Part shown: positions 8,085 to 15,768 of the stretch, piece by piece
Numbering within the stretch: position 1 is the first letter of the stretch
Layout: the number at the start of each line of letters is the position of its first letter
Assembly (NCBI GenBank): GCA_035638075.1
Contig: DASRAU010000017.1
Coordinates: 1-64,000 of the forward strand
Direction of reading: 5' to 3'
DNA: 64,000 nt
Source of the DNA: DASRAU01 sp035638075
GTDB taxonomy: Bacteria; Acidobacteriota; Polarisedimenticolia; Gp22-AA2
Notes under the pieces: model-generated
Seen by the model: the letters and a program-made list of their open reading frames with translations, nothing else
Told to the model about the DNA's origin: nothing
Databases searched by the model: none
Translations under genes and position numbers: made by a program

Positions 8085-9077
8085 TTGCCGGTCTGGTCCC
8101 ACTCCCGCCTGAGTTCCTTCGAGAAGTGCCCGCTCCAGTACCGCTTCCGCTACGTCGACAAGATCCGCAAGGACACCTTCTCCGTCGAGGCGTTCCTCGG
8201 GAACCGCGTCCACGAGGCGCTCGAGCACCTCTACCGCCGCAAGTCGGAGACGAAGAAGACGCCGCGCCTTCCCGAGGTCCTGGGCGTCTACCGCAGCCGC
8301 TGGGACGCCGAGTTCAAGGACAACGTCAAGGTGGTCCGGCGCGGCCAGGTGGCGGCCGACTACCGCGAGGAGGGGGAGAAGTACCTGACGAACTTCTACG
8401 TCCGCAACGCCCCGTTCGACGACGGCGAGACGGTCGGGCTCGAGGTGAAGGTGGAGTTCGCCCTCGACGCGTCGGGGCAGTACCGCGTCGTCGGCTACAT
8501 CGACCGGCTGGTGCGGCGCGAGGCCGGCCTGTACGAGATCCACGACTTCAAGACGTCCGCCTTCCGTCCGAGCGACGACGATCTCCGGAGGGACCGGCAG
8601 CTCACCTTCTACCAGATCGCCGTCCGCGATCAGCACCCGGACGCGCGTGACGTGCGCCTGGTCTGGCACTTCCTGGCCCAGGGGGAGCGCCGCACCGCCA
8701 CCCGCACCGAGTCGGAGATCGAGGACCATCGCCGGCAGGCGATGCGCCTGGTGGACAAGATCGAAGCAGCGCGCGAGTTCCAGGCCCGGCCGAGCCCGTT
8801 GTGCCGCTGGTGCGAGTACCGCGACATCTGTCCGGCGGAGAAGCACAAGGTGGCGGCCGAGGCGGTCGCCGCGGAGCGGCAGCTCGTGGCGGCGCGGACG
8901 CGCTACCAGCAGGTGGCGGGTCGCCCGATCGGCAAAGCCGAGCAGCAGTCGCTGGGACTTCCCGGGGTGCCGGAGCCGGCGCCTAAGGCCGCGCGGCGCC
9001 GGGCTGCGCCGTCGTCGAAGCCGGGGCCGCGGCCGCCGTCCCGAGAGCCGGGAGTCCTCCCGCTTCCGGAAGCCTGA
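8085..9077 (+). CDS. PD-(D/E)XK nuclease with Fe-S-type Cys cluster (RecB-family exonuclease)
   Basis: About 330 residues, stand-alone nuclease domain. Motifs in order: SRLSSFEKCPLQYRF with the first cluster Cys; GNRVHEALEHL with the conserved His; GYIDRLVRR and YEIHDFKTS (the D...DxK metal site); QLTFYQIAV; and CRWCEYRDIC with the other three Cys. This one-plus-three Cys arrangement holds a [4Fe-4S] cluster in AddB-type nucleases. TTG 8085 was chosen because AGGAGG lies 10 bases upstream and the conserved domain starts at once; earlier codons are poor. Its last 95 bases overlap the convergent M16 gene. Function is probably DNA repair or processing. Confidence 0.88.
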   Translation: MPVWSHSRLSSFEKCPLQYRFRYVDKIRKDTFSVEAFLGNRVHEALEHLYRRKSETKKTPRLPEVLGVYRSRWDAEFKDNVKVVRRGQVAADYREEGEKYLTNFYVRNAPFDDGETVGLEVKVEFALDASGQYRVVGYIDRLVRREAGLYEIHDFKTSAFRPSDDDLRRDRQLTFYQIAVRDQHPDARDVRLVWHFLAQGERRTATRTESEIEDHRRQAMRLVDKIEAAREFQARPSPLCRWCEYRDICPAEKHKVAAEAVAAERQLVAARTRYQQVAGRPIGKAEQQSLGLPGVPEPAPKAARRRAAPSSKPGPRPPSREPGVLPLPEA

Positions 9078-10512
9078 TCGTCTTCGGCGCGCCGAGTCCG
9101 AGCGAGGCGAGCGGCCGGTCGAAGGCCTTCGGGTTCCCCACCACCAGGACCACCATCCCGTCGGGCGCGAGGTGCGCCTTCGCCGCGCGCGCCGCGTCGG
9201 CGCGGGTCACGGCGGCGAGCTTGTCGCGCCACGTACGCAAATAGTCCGCCGGGTAGCCGTAGTGCCCGTAGTAGAGGACCTGCGCCATGTACTCGTCGAG
9301 CCCGTCCACGGTGAAGACGAAGGAGTTGGTCTGCGCATCCTTCGCCTCCTGCGTCTCGGCGTCGGTCGGTCCCTGGTCGCGGAAGCCGCGGATGACCTCC
9401 CGGATCGACTCGATCGCCTGCACCGTGGCGTCGGCGCGGGTGCGGCAGCGCACCTCGAACAGGCCGCGGTCGGTGTCGCTGCCGACGCCGCCGCTGACCG
9501 AGTAGGCCAGGCCGCGCGTCGAGCGGACTTCTTTCATGAGGCGCGACGTGAAGCCGCCTTCGCCGAGCACCTCGTTGACGACGTACAGCGGGAACTTGTC
9601 CGCGTCGAAGCGGCCGACGCCGAGATGCCCGATGGCGATGGAGCTCTGCGTCAGCGGCCGCTCGACGAGATAGACGCCGGCGATCGGGCGCTCCTTCACC
9701 CTGGGAACGGGCGGGAGGTCGGCCTTGCCGCCGCGCCAGTCGCCGAAGGTCTTCTCGAGCAGGCGCTGCATGTCCTTCGGCTCGAAATCTCCCGACACCG
9801 CCAGCGCCATGTTGCCGGGACGCAGGTACGCGCGCTGGAAGTTGACCAGGTCGTCGCGCTGGATGCGCCCGATGGTCCCGGCGGTCGGCAGCCGCGCCCA
9901 CGGACTGTCCTCGCCGTACACCAGGCGGGCGAACAGCAGGTGCGAGATCGAGCCCGGGTCGTCCCAGCGCCGGCGGATCCCTTCGAGGACGCGTCCGCGC
10001 TCGCTCTCGAGGCGGTCGGAGTCGAAGCGCGCCTGGCGCAGCATGCCCGCGAAGATCGACAGCGCCTCGGGGAAGCGGTCCTTCAGGCACGACACCGAGC
10101 CGGTCAGCGAGTCGTCGTCGGCCCCGAGGTGGATCTCGGCGGGCAGGGTCTCGAGCCTCTCGTCGACGTCATCGGGCCCCAGCGCCGTGGTGCCGCCGGT
10201 GCGCATGGCGTGCATCGCCAGGAGCGCGAGCCCGGCCTTGTCCTCGGGGTCGTAGAGCGAGCCGCCGCGGGCGATGAACGCGACATCCACGATCGGCAGG
10301 TCGCGATCCTGGAGCAGGTGGACGACGAGCCCGTTCGAAAGGGTCACGGTGCCCGGCTGGGGGAACGCCATGGTGAGGGGCGGATAGCGCAGCGTGCGCG
10401 GGTCGGTCGATGCGCCGGCCGATGCGGTCGTCGGCGCCGGCGCCGCGGCAAGCGCGACGAGAGCGGCGGTTGTCGCCACAGCCGCGAGCGAGGCGCGCAC
10501 GCGAGTCGTCAT
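8983..10512 (-). CDS. M16 peptidase-like subunit lacking the zinc motif
   Basis: 509 residues with an N-terminal signal sequence (AAVATTAALVALAAAPAPTTASA). It has the M16 two-lobe layout, including TVTLSNGLVVHLLQDRDLPIVDVAF, RPGNMALAVSGDFEPKD and GFTSRLMKEVRSTRGLAYSV. At the place of HxxEH it has ALLAMH, so the zinc ligands and the catalytic Glu are missing and it should be catalytically inactive. The ATG overlaps the stop of the active M16 gene upstream (ATGA), which fits an active/inactive heterodimer as in other bacterial M16B pairs. The Ala/Pro-rich C-terminal tail overlaps the convergent nuclease gene. Confidence 0.9.
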   Translation of the reverse strand: MTTRVRASLAAVATTAALVALAAAPAPTTASAGASTDPRTLRYPPLTMAFPQPGTVTLSNGLVVHLLQDRDLPIVDVAFIARGGSLYDPEDKAGLALLAMHAMRTGGTTALGPDDVDERLETLPAEIHLGADDDSLTGSVSCLKDRFPEALSIFAGMLRQARFDSDRLESERGRVLEGIRRRWDDPGSISHLLFARLVYGEDSPWARLPTAGTIGRIQRDDLVNFQRAYLRPGNMALAVSGDFEPKDMQRLLEKTFGDWRGGKADLPPVPRVKERPIAGVYLVERPLTQSSIAIGHLGVGRFDADKFPLYVVNEVLGEGGFTSRLMKEVRSTRGLAYSVSGGVGSDTDRGLFEVRCRTRADATVQAIESIREVIRGFRDQGPTDAETQEAKDAQTNSFVFTVDGLDEYMAQVLYYGHYGYPADYLRTWRDKLAAVTRADAARAAKAHLAPDGMVVLVVGNPKAFDRPLASLGLGAPKTIRLPEAGGLPALGTAAAAPASTTAQPGAARP

Positions 10513-12077
10513 CGGCCCTTCCCGGGAGGCGGCTGGGCCGGTTTCTCCTCGTCGTCCCCGGCGCGCTCGAGGGTTGCGATGGTGCGGTTGGCGGCGATGA
10601 AGGTCCGGCGCGCCACCTCCTGCACCTGCTTCGCCGTGATCGCCTTCAGCTGCTCGTCGCGGCGGATCATGTTGCGCCAGTCGCCGGTGAGCAAAGCGAA
10701 CTGCGTCAGCTGACCCGCGAGGCCCATGTTGCCGCGCAGCTCGTAGACGGCGTCGGATTCGATCTGGGCGCGCACCTTGGCGAGCTCCTGGTCCGACACC
10801 GGTTCCTCGCCCAGGCGGCGCAGCTCTTCGAGAATGCCCTGTTCGAGCTCGGCGGTGGTGTGCGGCGCGCGCGGCTGCCCGCCGATGACGAAGAGCGACG
10901 GGAAGCGGCGACCGGGCGCTTCGAAGGTGAAGACGTTGCTCGCCACCCCGGATGCGGTCACGAGCTTCCTGAACAGGCGGCTGGTGCGGCCGCCCCCGAG
11001 GATCGAGTCGATCACCTCGAAGACCGGGTCCTGCGGGTCGTCGAGGGCGGTCTTGTGGAAGCCCATCATGAGGTTCGGGGCGGCGTCGAACTGCACCGAC
11101 ACCCGGCGCTCGCCGGTCTGCGTCGGCTCGACCGTCGGCGTCGAGAGGGGGAGCGGCCCCGCGGGAATGCCGCTGAAGTAACGCTCGAGCAGGGCGGCCG
11201 TGGCGTCGGGATCGATCTGGCCCACGAGGGCTCCGACGGCGTTGCCGGGGACATAGTGCTCGCGGTGGAACGCCTCGGCTTCCGGGCGCGTCAGCCGGTC
11301 GAGGTCGGAAAGCCATCCCGCCCCCGGGACCCGGTACGGATGCGCGCTGTAGGCGGTCAGGAGGAGCTGCTCGTACAGCTTCCCCTGCGGCTGGTTGTCG
11401 ATACGGAAGCGGCGCTCCTCCTTCACCACGTCGCGCTCGCTGTAGAACTCGCGCAGCACCGGGTCCTTGAGGCGCGCCGCCTCGAGCAGGCACCACAGCT
11501 CGATGCGGTTGGCCGGCAGGCTGACGTAGTACGACGTCATGTCGGCGCCCGTCGAGGCGTTGATCCCGGTGCCGCCGTTCTCCGAGAGGATTTCCGTGAA
11601 CTCGTCGCGCACCACCAGGGCGCGGTGCTCCTCCATGAGCGACTTCAGCTTCGTGCGCAGGGCGTCGAGCCGCGCCGCGTCGGCGCGCGGGCCGCGATCG
11701 AGCTCCGCGTTGAGCTCGCGCGCCACGCCGTCGAGCGCGTCGAGGATCGGCGCCTCCTTCGCGGCGTCGGTGACGCCGATGGTCGTGGTGCCCTTGAACG
11801 CCATGTGCTCGAAGAGGTGCGCGATCCCGGTCTCGCCGCCGGGATCGTCCGCCGACCCGACCTTGAAGCGCAGGATGCCGGCGAAGACCGGCGCCGTCCC
11901 GCGCCGCAGCAGCAGGAAGCGCATGCCGTTGCCGAGCTTCACCTCGCGCACGCGCTTTTCGAGGGAGGCCGTGGGGGACAGCGCCTTCCCGGCGGGCTTG
12001 GTGGCGGCGGCGAGCGGAAACGCCGCGAGGAGCGCGGCGACGGCGAGGGCGGCCGCGGCAGGGCCGCCCCGTCTCAC
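10509..12077 (-). CDS. M16 family zinc peptidase, active subunit
   Basis: 522 residues with a signal peptide (ALAVAALLAAFPLAAA). The inverted zinc motif HLFEH is at residues 87-91 (GIAHLFEHMAFKGT), and ERDVVKEERR further on holds the third ligand. The C-terminal lobe carries GGGRTSRLFRKLVTASGVASNV. Compared with classical M16B there is an insertion of roughly 50 residues after the zinc motif (EAPILDALDGVARELNAELD...). It would cleave peptides in the periplasm, probably together with the inactive subunit encoded just downstream. GTG start, with a four-base overlap with the BON gene upstream. Confidence 0.93.
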   Translation of the reverse strand: MRRGGPAAAALAVAALLAAFPLAAATKPAGKALSPTASLEKRVREVKLGNGMRFLLLRRGTAPVFAGILRFKVGSADDPGGETGIAHLFEHMAFKGTTTIGVTDAAKEAPILDALDGVARELNAELDRGPRADAARLDALRTKLKSLMEEHRALVVRDEFTEILSENGGTGINASTGADMTSYYVSLPANRIELWCLLEAARLKDPVLREFYSERDVVKEERRFRIDNQPQGKLYEQLLLTAYSAHPYRVPGAGWLSDLDRLTRPEAEAFHREHYVPGNAVGALVGQIDPDATAALLERYFSGIPAGPLPLSTPTVEPTQTGERRVSVQFDAAPNLMMGFHKTALDDPQDPVFEVIDSILGGGRTSRLFRKLVTASGVASNVFTFEAPGRRFPSLFVIGGQPRAPHTTAELEQGILEELRRLGEEPVSDQELAKVRAQIESDAVYELRGNMGLAGQLTQFALLTGDWRNMIRRDEQLKAITAKQVQEVARRTFIAANRTIATLERAGDDEEKPAQPPPGKGR

Positions 12078-12982
12078 TGGAGTTCCTTGACGAGCGTGTT
12101 CGGCACCTGGAGGGAGGGATCGACCTTGATGCGGTTGTCCACTCCCTTCACGCCGCCGACGAGGGCCGCCATCGTTCCGGCCTGCTGGCGCCCGAGGTAG
12201 AGGCCCACCTCGCCGGTCAGAATGGCGATGCCGTCCTTCACCTGCACCTCCAGGTCGCCGGGGTAGGGATATTCGCGGAAATCCCCGATGTAGGTGGCGA
12301 GCGCCTTGCGGATGGAGGCGTCATCGGTGCCGGACGGCGTGTTCGCCGGCCGCAGGCGGTTGACGATGGTCGCGCCGAGAACCGTCCCGGCGATCTCCTC
12401 GCCGCGCACCCGCATCATGAAATTCTTCACGGTGCCGCGCAGCGTCGCCACGCCGTCCTGCACGGTCACGTCGAGGTCCTTGAGCTCGAGCACGTCCTTC
12501 CTCTCGGAGAGGGCGGCCGCGATCCCTTTCACCAGGTCCTGGTCCTTGATGTCGCCGCGCGGGGTCGTCATCTGGTCGGTCACGTTGATGACGCCGCGCA
12601 TCGACCCGGCGATGGCCATGACACGGCGGCGCATTGTCCAGCTCGGCGAGGGACCGGAGAAGACCACGCCGCCGTTCACGAGGGCGATCGCCGGCCGGAA
12701 GCCGCCGAGATCCGGGTCCTTGGTGATGCGCTGCACCAGCCTCTCGCGCAGGGGAAAGTCGCCGGGGCCGCCGATGTTGCGCACCGGAGCCGGTGCGGCC
12801 TCGGCCGGCGGCGGCGCCGGGGCGGCGGCCGGGGGTTTGGCGGGCTGCGTCGCGGCGCCCGACGGGGCCGGGGCCGGCTTCGCCGGCGGTGCCGTGGCGG
12901 CCGAAGCCGCGGGCGCGAGACAGGCAGCCGCGGCGGCCAGACCCAGGGCGAAAGGGAGAATGGGGAGGCGGCGCAGGCTCAT
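12074..12982 (-). CDS. Periplasmic protein with three BON domains
   Basis: About 302 residues. Signal peptide, then an Ala/Pro/Lys-rich linker to about residue 70, then three BON-type repeats, each with a conserved Gly in a beta-turn (GGVVFSG, DGVATLRGTVKNF, DGIAILTGEV). BON domains bind phospholipids or hold envelope complexes, as in OsmY. ATG 12982 (MSLRRLPILPF) is preferred over 13003 because it places the signal peptide at the very N-terminus. It is the first gene of a three-gene operon with the M16 pair and overlaps the next gene by four bases. Confidence 0.82.
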   Translation of the reverse strand: MSLRRLPILPFALGLAAAAACLAPAASAATAPPAKPAPAPSGAATQPAKPPAAAPAPPPAEAAPAPVRNIGGPGDFPLRERLVQRITKDPDLGGFRPAIALVNGGVVFSGPSPSWTMRRRVMAIAGSMRGVINVTDQMTTPRGDIKDQDLVKGIAAALSERKDVLELKDLDVTVQDGVATLRGTVKNFMMRVRGEEIAGTVLGATIVNRLRPANTPSGTDDASIRKALATYIGDFREYPYPGDLEVQVKDGIAILTGEVGLYLGRQQAGTMAALVGGVKGVDNRIKVDPSLQVPNTLVKELQ

Positions 12983-13059
12983 CGAGGGCCGGTATTCTGA
13001 CACAAGCCTCCGAACGGGACGAAGACGCGGGGGTGTCGGTCCGACCGCTGCCCCCGGGA

Positions 13060-14145
13060 CTAGGAACGCAGGGTGCGGCGCAAGGTTTCCACGCGATCGC
13101 TCGCCAGCGCCAGCCGATCGGGATCTTCCTTCTCCGCCTTGTTCATCCGCCGCCAGACGGTGCGCGCTTCCTCCTGGGCGGTGGTCAGGGCCTCCTTGTC
13201 CTGCTCGGGCGCGCTTTCGAGGGCGGCCGACAGCTCGCGGAGCCCGCGCTGGGTCTGGTCACGCGCCGCGAGGAAGGCGCCGTCCCGCAGGAGCTCCGAC
13301 GCGAGGAGGAGTCCCGACCGCGCCCGGGTCAGCATGCCGCCGTAATCGAGACGTGTGAGGAGCGCGTTGGCGGCATCGATCTCCTTGCGGGCTCCGGCGA
13401 TGTCGTTGCGGCCCACCGCCTTGCGGGCACGCGCCGTCGCCTCCCTGATGTCGCGACAGTCGGCGGCGATGGCGCCCGCGAGCGTCGCTTCGTCCATCTG
13501 CCGCAGGCCGTCCTGGAACAGCCCGGCCTCGCCGGTCTCGGAGGCCTGCAGCGCGGCGCGGTAGGCGACTTCCATCGACCGGGCGACCGTGTAGTCGCCG
13601 ATGGGCGGCAAAGCTCCGCGCGCCGTCCTCAGCGCGGCCGCGGCGGCGGGGAGGTTGCCCGCCTCGCTTTCCTTGCGCGCCGTCCCGAGCGACGCGAGGT
13701 AGCGTCCGATGTTCGACCCCGCTTCGAACCGGGTCAGCTCATCGTCGCTGCGCTCCAGGAGGAACGAGGTGCGCGACAGGTCCTTCTTCTCGATCGCGTC
13801 CGTGGCCTTGCGCAGCAGCTTCTGCACCTTCTCGAAGCGGTCGCGCAGCTCGACCGGGGATTCCGGCACCCCCACGGCGGGCGGTTCCGTGGCCTGAGGC
13901 GGAGGCTGGGCCGGGGCAGGCGCCGGTGCGGGGGGCTTCGTCTGTGCCGGAGGCGCGGGTTGCGCCTGGGGCGGCGGCTGAGTCGGCGGGGGAGCCTGCG
14001 CCGGGGGAGGGCCCTCGTCCTCGGGCGGCGGTGGGATCGGAGGAGGATCCGCGGCGGCGGCCACGGAGACGGTGGCCCAGAGAAGGAGCGCCGCGGCGAG
14101 GCCGCGGCGGCGCTCAGTAGCCGAGGTCGCGCAGCCGGTGGTCAT
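13060..14145 (-). CDS. Secreted protein with Pro-rich linker and helical repeats (unknown)
   Basis: 361 residues from ATG 14145. A signal peptide (GLAAALLLWATVSVAAA) is followed by about 75 residues of Pro/Ala/Gln, then an all-helical domain of about 265 residues. That domain has loosely repeating motifs (IEKKDLSRTSFLLERS, NLPAAAAALRTAR, GRNDIAGARKEIDAAN), suggesting a TPR-like helical array. No catalytic residues seen. Its start lies 32 bases inside the upstream zincin gene, in another frame, so the two are probably co-transcribed. Function unknown. Confidence 0.7.
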   Translation of the reverse strand: MTTGCATSATERRRGLAAALLLWATVSVAAAADPPPIPPPPEDEGPPPAQAPPPTQPPPQAQPAPPAQTKPPAPAPAPAQPPPQATEPPAVGVPESPVELRDRFEKVQKLLRKATDAIEKKDLSRTSFLLERSDDELTRFEAGSNIGRYLASLGTARKESEAGNLPAAAAALRTARGALPPIGDYTVARSMEVAYRAALQASETGEAGLFQDGLRQMDEATLAGAIAADCRDIREATARARKAVGRNDIAGARKEIDAANALLTRLDYGGMLTRARSGLLLASELLRDGAFLAARDQTQRGLRELSAALESAPEQDKEALTTAQEEARTVWRRMNKAEKEDPDRLALASDRVETLRRTLRS

Positions 14146-14473
14146 CGATTCCGAAGTGGTGGGCAATCTCGTGGAGGACGGTCTTGCGCACCTGGCGCCG
14201 GATCTCGTCCTCGGTCCTGCAGATGGCTTCGATGTTGGCCTGGTAGATGGTGATCTTGTCGGGGAAGGCCATGGCGTAGGAGGAACTGCGCCGTGTCAGT
14301 GGCTGGCCCTGGTACAGGCCGAGGAGCAGCCGGCCGCGCGCGAAGCGCCGCTCCTCGCGCGGCGACGGCAGGTCCTCGACCACGACGGCGACGTTGTTCA
14401 TCTTCTGGCGGAAGTCGTCCGGCAGTGAGTCGATCGCCTCGGCCACCAGCTGCTCGAAGCGTTCCCTGTCCAT
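14114..14473 (-). CDS. Zincin-like metallopeptidase family protein (HEIAHHFG)
   Basis: 119 residues with the minimal zincin motif HEIAHHFGIDDHRL near the C-terminus, a HExxHxxGxxD arrangement typical of the small Zincin_1 (PF06262-type) family. The upstream part (FARGRLLLGLYQGQPLT, then DKITIYQANIEAICRTE) matches the usual family layout, and length is normal. Substrate of this family is unknown. It sits 9 bases after the EVE-domain gene. Confidence 0.88.
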   Translation of the reverse strand: MDRERFEQLVAEAIDSLPDDFRQKMNNVAVVVEDLPSPREERRFARGRLLLGLYQGQPLTRRSSSYAMAFPDKITIYQANIEAICRTEDEIRRQVRKTVLHEIAHHFGIDDHRLRDLGY

Positions 14474-14482
14474 GGGCGCATT

Positions 14483-14911
14483 CTAACGCTTGCGGGGCGC
14501 GCCTTTCCCGGCGGCCGCCAGACGTTCGACCGCCTTCCACTCCCGGTCGCTCACCGGCATGACCGACAGCCGGCCGATGCGGACCAGCGGGTGATCGGCG
14601 AAGGTCTCCTCGGCCTTCAGGGCGGCGAGCGGCACCGGCTGCGGCAGCGCTGCGACCGGCACGAGCTCGACGGCGACGCGCTTGCCGGCCGGGTCGCCCG
14701 GGTCCGGCCTCGGCTCCGACGCCACCCTGGCGGTGCCGACGATGGCGCGCTCGGATCCGGTGTGGTAGTAGAAGACCCGGTCTCCCGGGCGCATCGAGCG
14801 CAGGTGCTTCTGCGCGAGCGGATTGCGCACTCCGCTCCAGGTCGTGCCGCCGTCCTTCACCAGGCGGTCGAACGAATAGGAGTCGGGTTCCTCCTTGACG
14901 AGCCAGTTCAT
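14483..14911 (-). CDS. EVE domain protein
   Basis: 142 residues. It begins MNWLVKEEPDSYSFDRL and continues with TTWSGVRNPLAQKHLRSM and GDRVFYYHTGSERAIVGTA, the hallmark of EVE domains (PUA-like fold), which bind modified bases in DNA or RNA. Length is the usual 140-150 residues. It is divergent from the HAD gene and upstream of the zincin gene. The target base is unknown; the EVE call is secure. Confidence 0.93.
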   Translation of the reverse strand: MNWLVKEEPDSYSFDRLVKDGGTTWSGVRNPLAQKHLRSMRPGDRVFYYHTGSERAIVGTARVASEPRPDPGDPAGKRVAVELVPVAALPQPVPLAALKAEETFADHPLVRIGRLSVMPVSDREWKAVERLAAAGKGAPRKR

Positions 14912-15009
14912 CGAAGGCGATCCTCCGCGCTCACGCGACGATGGGGGAGCGGATGGGGCGGGATTCTAGGAGTGGAGGACGCCGGCGGCAAGGGGCCGCG
15001 CGCACGGCG

Positions 15010-15741
15010 GTGCGGCGCCAGCGCGGCGGGGGGCACCGTGACCGCAGCGCGGCACGCGGTGGCCGCGGCGCGCAGCGCGACGACGGGGTCAGCGCCATCC
15101 TGTTCGACTTCAACGGCGTGCTGCTCGAGGACGAGGGACTGCACTTCCGCTGTTATCTCGAGATCCTCGGCCCGGACGGCATCACGTTCGGCCGGCGGCA
15201 GTACGAGGCCCGCTACCTTCCCTACGACGATCGGGCCGCGGTCGCCCGCATGCTGCGCGACGCCGGACGCCCCGCGCCGCCCCGGCTGGTGCGGCGGATC
15301 GTGGCGGCGAAGCGGCGCCTGTACCGGGAGCGCTTCCCGAAGGAGGGGATGGTGATCCATCGGCGGTCGCGCGACCTCGTCCGGCGGCTGGCCCGCCGCC
15401 GGCCGCTGGTCATCGTCTCCGGCGCCGCCCGCTCCGAGATCCTCGTCGCCCTCGCGACCGCGCGCCTGCGCCGCTCCTTCCGCTTCATCGTCGCGTCGGA
15501 GAACGTGCGCCGCGGCAAGCCGCATCCCGAAGGCTACCTCGCCGCCCTCGCGCGACTCGGCCGGCGGACCGGTGAGCGGCCCTTCGCCATCGAAGACTCA
15601 CCCGGGGGAATCCGGGCCGCGCTCGCGGCCGGCCTGCCGGTGCTGGGCGTGGCCACATCGTACAGGCCCGCGGTGCTGCGCCGCGCCGGCGCCTGGGACG
15701 TCATCCCGACCCTGGCGCGGCCTGGCAGGCACCTGCGCTGA
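15010..15741 (+). CDS. HAD-superfamily hydrolase (beta-phosphoglucomutase-like)
   Basis: About 243 residues. Motif I is ILFDFNGVLLEDE, with Asn in the place of the usual second Asp (DFN instead of DFD). Motif II is VIVSGAA, motif III RGKPHPEGYLAAL and motif IV IEDSPGGIRAALAAGLPVLGV. These are typical of phosphatases and phosphoglucomutases of HAD subfamily IA. The start is unclear: the conserved domain begins near 15090; GTG 15010 and ATGs at 14941 and 14953 are in frame, and the intervening residues are Arg/Gly-rich. The substrate cannot be read from the sequence. Confidence 0.83.
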   Translation: MRRQRGGGHRDRSAARGGRGAQRDDGVSAILFDFNGVLLEDEGLHFRCYLEILGPDGITFGRRQYEARYLPYDDRAAVARMLRDAGRPAPPRLVRRIVAAKRRLYRERFPKEGMVIHRRSRDLVRRLARRRPLVIVSGAARSEILVALATARLRRSFRFIVASENVRRGKPHPEGYLAALARLGRRTGERPFAIEDSPGGIRAALAAGLPVLGVATSYRPAVLRRAGAWDVIPTLARPGRHLR

Positions 15742-15768
15742 GAACGCGCCGGCGACGGCGTCCCGGTT

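Noticed and set aside
8983..11496. Single 837-residue M16 protein
   Set aside because: The first about 330 residues are an out-of-frame shadow of the active M16 gene; the true start is the coupled ATG at 10512.
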